Below, piece after piece: positions 6,535-9,627 of a stretch of DNA of 9,627 nt. The stretch's first letter is position 1. Every line of letters begins with the position of its first letter. The translations under genes were made by a program, and so were the position numbers. The notes beneath the pieces are model-generated. The model saw nothing but the letters and a program-made list of their open reading frames with translations. It made no database searches and was not told the origin of the DNA. Source of the stretch: JBFHIZ01 sp041596215 (GTDB lineage: Bacteria > Bacillota > Clostridia > Lachnospirales > Lachnospiraceae); contig JBFHIZ010000053.1 of NCBI GenBank assembly GCA_041596215.1, positions 1 through 9,627 on the forward strand. The letters are read 5' to 3'.

Positions 6535-7596
6535 CTATTTTTCAATTTTGACAACAGCTTTAACAATATTGGCTTTATCCGCGCAACTTTTATCCATTGC
6601 ATTTTGAATATCGTCAAAGTCAAAAATGTCTGTCGCAATACCTTTTAGATTTATTTTACCCGATGCTACTGCATCAATTGCTGCTGGGTATACATGACGA
6701 TACCGAAAAACAGATTTAAAAGTCAATTCTTTATCTAAAACCAAACTCATAGGTAATGTCATTTCTCCAGTTTTACTATATCCCACTAATACTATATTAG
6801 CTCCTTTTTTTGTAAAAGAAATGCATTGTCGAGTTGTTATTTCAGTTCCTGCTGTTTCAACAGCTAAGTCACAACCTGCTCCTCCAGTAAGTTTTAAAAC
6901 TTCTTGAACAACATCTTTTTCCTTAGCATTGATGACACCGTCAGCACCTAATTCCAAAGCCTTATCCAAACGTTTCGGCATAATATCTACAACATATACT
7001 TTATCTACCCCTTCAGCCTTAAGTGCCATCATTGTAACAAGCCCAATACAACCGGATCCAGTTACAACAGCAATTTGTCCTTGTTTTGCTCCACCTTGTT
7101 TTGCTGCATGATATCCAACAGCTAACGGTTCAATTAGAGCACCTTCAAGTGTTGATACGTTTTCAGGTAATTTAAAACACAACTTAGCTTCATGTGCCAC
7201 ATATTCTGAAAAAACTCCATCTACAGGTGGTGTAGCAAAAAATATAACATCGGGGCAAAGATTATATTGTCCTTTTTTGCAAAATTCACAATGTCCACAA
7301 GTCTTACCTGGTTCTAATGCGACTTTGTCTCCAACCACCAAATGTTTTACATTTTTACCAACCTGAACCACAGTGCCTCCTGGTTCATGTCCCAAGACAA
7401 ATGGAGGCTCCACCACATAACTACCAATAGCTCCTGTTTCGTAGTAATGCATATCACTTCCACAAATTCCTACATATTCCAATTTAACCAACACTTCATC
7501 ATCTGCTACGGTTGGAATGTCTCTTTCGACATATCCCATCTTTCCGATCCCGTTCATGACTGCAACTTTCATTTTTTTATTTTTATATTCGTTCAT
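6535..7596 (-). CDS. Zinc-dependent polyol dehydrogenase (sorbitol/L-iditol/xylitol 2-dehydrogenase type MDR)
   Basis: A 353-residue medium-chain dehydrogenase, first gene of the operon. The segment CGSDMHYYETGAIGSYVVEP (45-64), followed by GHE at 69-71, is the hallmark of the sorbitol dehydrogenase subgroup. Catalytic zinc ligands C45, H70, E71 and E156 (LIEPLAVG) are present. The structural zinc lobe is intact, with C100, C103, C106 and C114. The cofactor loop GSGCIG (180-185) and D204 (VVDIMPKR) indicate NAD rather than NADP. FRYRHVYPAAID (297-308) is another subgroup feature, with arginines near the active site. AAGGAGG seven bases before the ATG at 7596 supports that start over the methionine at residue 9. 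Predicted reaction: oxidation of a polyol at C2 to a ketose. Sorbitol, xylitol, ribitol or iditol cannot be told apart. Expression is probably controlled by the ROK repressor encoded upstream. Confidence 0.94.
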   Translation of the reverse strand: MNEYKNKKMKVAVMNGIGKMGYVERDIPTVADDEVLVKLEYVGICGSDMHYYETGAIGSYVVEPPFVLGHEPGGTVVQVGKNVKHLVVGDKVALEPGKTCGHCEFCKKGQYNLCPDVIFFATPPVDGVFSEYVAHEAKLCFKLPENVSTLEGALIEPLAVGYHAAKQGGAKQGQIAVVTGSGCIGLVTMMALKAEGVDKVYVVDIMPKRLDKALELGADGVINAKEKDVVQEVLKLTGGAGCDLAVETAGTEITTRQCISFTKKGANIVLVGYSKTGEMTLPMSLVLDKELTFKSVFRYRHVYPAAIDAVASGKINLKGIATDIFDFDDIQNAMDKSCADKANIVKAVVKIEK

Positions 7597-7623
7597 ATAA
7601 GAACCTCCTTCTCATTTATAATT

Positions 7624-7648
7624 ACTTTATAAAACACTTTATTAAAGT
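7624..7648. promoter_or_regulatory. Putative ROK operator of the operon
   Basis: The element contains a perfect 13-base dyad, ACTTTA-T-TAAAGT (7636-7648), plus an extra ACTTTAT (7624-7630) in direct repeat 12 bases from the copy in the dyad. Eleven bases, AAACACTTTAT (7632-7642), recur identically (reverse complement, 9013-9023) in the ROK gene's own promoter. It lies just downstream of the operon's predicted -10, covering the start of transcription or the early leader, where a repressor would block. Binding by the ROK protein is inference. Confidence 0.5.
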
Positions 7649-7654
7649 AACTAC

Positions 7655-7683
7655 ATATTATCATGTATATTTTTCTTTGTCAA
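7655..7683 (-). promoter_or_regulatory. Promoter of the polyol/ABC transporter operon
   Basis: On the minus strand a perfect TTGACA (7683-7678) is followed 17 bases later by TAATAT (7660-7655). An overlapping GATAAT (7662-7657) is a better -10 match but at 15-base spacing. Transcription would start around 7645-7650, leaving a leader of roughly 50 bases to the ATG at 7596. The putative operator overlaps this start region. I found no convincing CcpA cre site. Confidence 0.72.
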
Positions 7684-7796
7684 TAGAAAAAAATACTTTG
7701 AAAAGATAAAAGTTGCTCTTATTTATTCCCCAAAATTATTTAATTACTCTGCAAATTCTTACATAAATGTCTTTTACCATATTTCATTTTCTGATA

Positions 7797-7840
7797 CAAA
7801 AAAAACAAACTCACTCTGTAAAAATTGCTAGAGTGAGTTT
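7797..7840 (-). terminator. Intrinsic terminator of the ROK repressor gene
   Basis: AAACTCACTCT (7807-7817) and AGAGTGAGTTT (7830-7840) form a perfect 11-bp stem with a 12-base loop. On the minus strand it is followed by G and eight T. It begins a few bases after the ROK stop codon and separates that gene from the operon. A T run on the plus side (7838-7844) makes it potentially bidirectional. Confidence 0.9.
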
Positions 7841-7846
7841 TTTTAA

Positions 7847-8974
7847 TTATAAGTTTTTAATAAACATTTCGATATGTTCAAGCGCCGCTCCCATTGCCGA
7901 AGCTTCTAATTTATAACGACACCCAATTAAATATGATGCATCCGCTCCAAACGTATTTCGTAATTTAAGACGTTCACGAAGATCATCCTCAAACAATTCA
8001 AAAAAACCACCCACATAACCACCTATAATAACATCACAATCAAAAGTCATTCGCAGGTTATTTACAATAATAGCAAGCCAATCCAAATATTTATCCCATA
8101 CTTCTTGAATAACAGAATCGCCGCTCATCAATTTATCAAAGAAAAGTGCAAGATTACCATCCGTATGTTCAGCTAATACTTTTGCAGAACAGTAAGCATC
8201 TACACATCCTAATTTTCCACAATAACATGGTTTACCATTTGGAACTAATGTATTATGTCCAAATTCTCCACCGCGAAAATTATCTCCCATATAAATAGTA
8301 TTTCCCAATAGTATCGCTCCACCCACACTACTGCTAAGAGACAAATACACAATGTTTCGAGGCTGCATTTCAGTCCATAATTCAGCATGTCCTGCAGCAT
8401 TAGCATCATTAATAATTGTGCACGGATATGGAATATAACGGCAAAATACTTTTTTCATTATGTCCTGAATTCCTAAAACATGCGAATATTTTAAGGTTTC
8501 TCCACATTCATCAATAATACCTGGCAATGCCATGCCGACCCCTAAAATTTTATCTTTCGAATAATTTGTTGTTTTTATAATATCCTCTACTAACTCCCCA
8601 AGTGTTTTAAAATATGTTTCATTCATTTCAAAAGATTTTGTTTTACGAATGTATTTTACTAAATTACCAGATAAATCAACTAAAACGATTCCTACATGGC
8701 TATTTGTTATCGACAATCCAATCGCAACATAAGCGTCTAAGACAGGAGCAAAAGCCCTAGCTTTACGGCCGCCTGTTGATTGAAACTCCCCAATTTCTTC
8801 AACCAATCCTTCTTCCTGTAATTTTTTCACATTTTGAAGAACCGTAGGCCAACTAATGTTTAACGTATCAGCTAACTCCTTTTGCGATATGCTCTCACTC
8901 GTAAAAATCGTTCGCATAATATTAATTTTGTTTGTTCTTTTGATATCCATATTATTTTCCCTATTTACAATCAT
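7847..8974 (-). CDS. ROK-family transcriptional repressor (XylR/NagC type)
   Basis: A 375-residue regulator with an N-terminal winged helix-turn-helix (about 16-66, including SQKELADTLNISWPTVLQNV at 30-49) and the wing segment GGRKA (69-73), followed by a ROK sugar-sensing domain. The ROK zinc motif is present: H240, then C250, C252 and C257 in CYCGKLGC. NDANAAG (189-195) keeps the sugar-binding aspartate. The ATP-binding DxGxT loop of true ROK kinases is replaced by GLSITNSHVG (86-95), which together with the DNA-binding domain argues for a regulator and not a kinase. AGGAG nine bases before the ATG at 8974 supports the start; a second in-frame ATG at 8950 is possible. It lies upstream of the operon on the same strand with its own terminator. 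Likely role: repressor released by the imported sugar or a product; the ligand is inference. Confidence 0.93.
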   Translation of the reverse strand: MIVNRENNMDIKRTNKINIMRTIFTSESISQKELADTLNISWPTVLQNVKKLQEEGLVEEIGEFQSTGGRKARAFAPVLDAYVAIGLSITNSHVGIVLVDLSGNLVKYIRKTKSFEMNETYFKTLGELVEDIIKTTNYSKDKILGVGMALPGIIDECGETLKYSHVLGIQDIMKKVFCRYIPYPCTIINDANAAGHAELWTEMQPRNIVYLSLSSSVGGAILLGNTIYMGDNFRGGEFGHNTLVPNGKPCYCGKLGCVDAYCSAKVLAEHTDGNLALFFDKLMSGDSVIQEVWDKYLDWLAIIVNNLRMTFDCDVIIGGYVGGFFELFEDDLRERLKLRNTFGADASYLIGCRYKLEASAMGAALEHIEMFIKNL

Positions 8975-9011
8975 TCACTATATCTCCTAACCATTCTTAT
9001 ATAATAATATT

Positions 9012-9026
9012 TATAAAGTGTTTATA
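9012..9026. promoter_or_regulatory. Putative ROK autoregulatory operator
   Basis: A perfect 15-base dyad, TATAAA-GTG-TTTATA, starts three bases beyond the predicted -10 of the ROK gene and would cover the transcription start. It contains the 11-base element ATAAAGTGTTT (9013-9023), identical to one in the operon promoter (minus strand, 7642-7632). The AT-rich background makes short matches common, but position and dyad symmetry at both sites support a shared repressor site. Confidence 0.5.
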
Positions 9027-9028
9027 TA

Positions 9029-9057
9029 ATGATACCACATAGTGCAAATATTGTGCA
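9029..9057 (-). promoter_or_regulatory. Candidate extended -10 promoter of the ROK gene
   Basis: On the minus strand TATCAT (9034-9029) is preceded by TGG, giving the extended -10 form TGnTATCAT. A weak -35, TGCACA (9057-9052), lies 17 bases upstream and is inside a perfect 10-base palindrome, TTGTGCACAA (9051-9060). The ATG is about 55 bases downstream. Confidence 0.5.
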
Positions 9058-9060
9058 CAA

Positions 9061-9241
9061 AATTTTGTTTTTTTTAGAAAAAGCTTTAAATTAATTACAT
9101 TTTAACACTGTCTAATTCAATTCTAACATATGGATTAAACACCTATAAACACTGGTATATAGAGAATTCTCATCTTTGTAACCAAAAATTTTAGATATAT
9201 GCTTTCCCTATATTTATGACTCCACGAATTAATTTTATGCA
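9061..9241. other. Noncoding gap between Nudix and ROK genes
   Basis: Together with the promoter and operator entries on one side and the candidate terminator on the other, this makes a gap of about 320 bases without a gene. I see no plausible coding frame. It holds a perfect palindrome, GAGAATTCTC (9162-9171), and AAACAC twice, 10 bases apart (9137-9142 and 9147-9152). The second copy sits in TATAAACACT, which resembles half of the putative ROK operator. No RNA gene is recognised. Confidence 0.5.
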
Positions 9242-9274
9242 CAAAAAAAATACCAGAATAAGGAGTCGTATTTT
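9242..9274 (-). terminator. Weak candidate terminator of the Nudix gene
   Basis: AAAATAC (9247-9253) and GTATTTT (9268-9274) form a 7-bp AT-rich stem with a 14-base loop, followed on the minus strand by an eight-T tract (A run at 9243-9250, which overlaps the stem). It lies 22 bases after the Nudix stop. The stem is weak, so the call rests on the T-tract and position. Confidence 0.4.
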
Positions 9275-9296
9275 AGTAGCACCTCACTCTCGCAAT

Positions 9297-9627
9297 TTAA
9301 TATTTCTTTATTATTTCTATCAGACTTAAATCAGCTGGTAACCACTCTATAGAATCCAATTCATCTTTTGTTACCCACTTTGCGTCCTCATGCTCTTTTA
9401 ATACAATTTTACCCGAAATAATTTTACAGATATAGCAATACATCGTCAAATGAAATTTAGGATAATTGTATTCTACCTTTTCTAAAAATTTTCCTACTTT
9501 AATATCAATAACTAATTCCTCTTTTATTTCCCGAATTAATGCTTCTTCTTTTGTTTCTCCATGTTCAATTTTTCCACCAGGAAATTCCCATCCACCTTGA
9601 AAATCTCCATATCCTCTTTTTGTTGCA
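9297..9627 (-). CDS. Nudix hydrolase, MutT/CTP-pyrophosphohydrolase-like; N-terminus outside window
   Basis: The frame is open from the right edge to a TAA at 9299-9297, giving 109 visible residues. About 20 N-terminal residues, including the start, are missing given a usual length near 130. The Nudix box is visible: G18, E24, then REIKEEL (32-38), matching GX5EX7REUXEE; the usual glycine after EEx is a valine (V39). The flanking motifs GGWEFPGGKIEHGE (11-24), EYNYPKFHL (52-60), KEHEDAKWV (77-85) and WLPADLSLIE (95-104) are those of the MutT-like (deoxy)nucleoside triphosphate pyrophosphohydrolases. Such enzymes hydrolyse oxidised or surplus nucleotides to monophosphates; the exact nucleotide is not predictable here. 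It is on the same strand as the ROK gene but 322 bases upstream, with a probable terminator between, so no link to the sugar operon is apparent. Confidence 0.9.
   Translation of the reverse strand, partial: ATKRGYGDFQGGWEFPGGKIEHGETKEEALIREIKEELVIDIKVGKFLEKVEYNYPKFHLTMYCYICKIISGKIVLKEHEDAKWVTKDELDSIEWLPADLSLIEIIKKY

Noticed and set aside
7621..7720. CcpA cre site at the operon promoter
   Set aside because: I looked for a TGNAANCGNTNNCA-like element in the leader and upstream region and saw no acceptable match; the AT-rich stretches lack the central CG.
7847..8974. Reading the ROK gene as the missing sugar kinase of the operon
   Set aside because: It has an N-terminal winged helix-turn-helix and lacks the DxGxT ATP-binding loop of ROK kinases, so a repressor is the better call.
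9218..9267. GACTCC / GGAGTC inverted repeat near the Nudix end as a mobile-element or attachment-site terminus
   Set aside because: The arms are only 6 bp and 38 bases apart, with no transposase, integrase or target duplication nearby.

Overview
The window is AT-rich DNA with Firmicutes-style signals throughout: strong AAGGAGG-type ribosome binding sites, TTGACA/TATAAT-like promoters and hairpin-plus-T-tract terminators. The gene content (RbsABC-type sugar ABC transporter, ROK repressor, HPr-like protein, a Y-family polymerase of the kind common in Clostridia) suggests a low-GC Clostridia, probably Lachnospiraceae-like. That assignment is inference. All nine genes lie on the minus strand, so the window reads right to left.

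From the right edge: a MutT-like Nudix hydrolase missing its N-terminus (9297-9627); a noncoding gap of about 320 bases holding the ROK promoter; a ROK-family repressor (7847-8974) with its own terminator; and a promoter/operator region (about 7620-7685). A six-gene operon follows: zinc-dependent polyol dehydrogenase (6535-7596), VOC/glyoxalase-fold protein (6118-6507), short-chain dehydrogenase (5332-6096), and the ATPase, permease and lipoprotein of a ribose-type ABC importer (3800-5299, 2768-3727, 1749-2723). The operon ends at a strong 15-bp hairpin terminator. Beyond it lie a separate small HPr-like gene that lacks the phosphorylatable histidine (1363-1593) and, running off the left edge, a Y-family translesion DNA polymerase (1-1201).

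The likely logic of the operon: an unphosphorylated polyol or related sugar enters through the ABC importer, is oxidised or interconverted by two NAD(H)-type dehydrogenases of unrelated folds, and the VOC protein does an unassigned step. No sugar kinase or classical isomerase is present, so the pathway must be completed elsewhere or is atypical. The ROK repressor probably controls both itself and the operon: the two promoters share an 11-base identical element (AAACACTTTAT) just downstream of the predicted -10 boxes, in each case within a dyad. The most interesting points are this two-dehydrogenase/VOC combination, the shared putative operator and the His-less HPr-like protein. I found no CRISPR array, insertion sequence, tRNA or rRNA.
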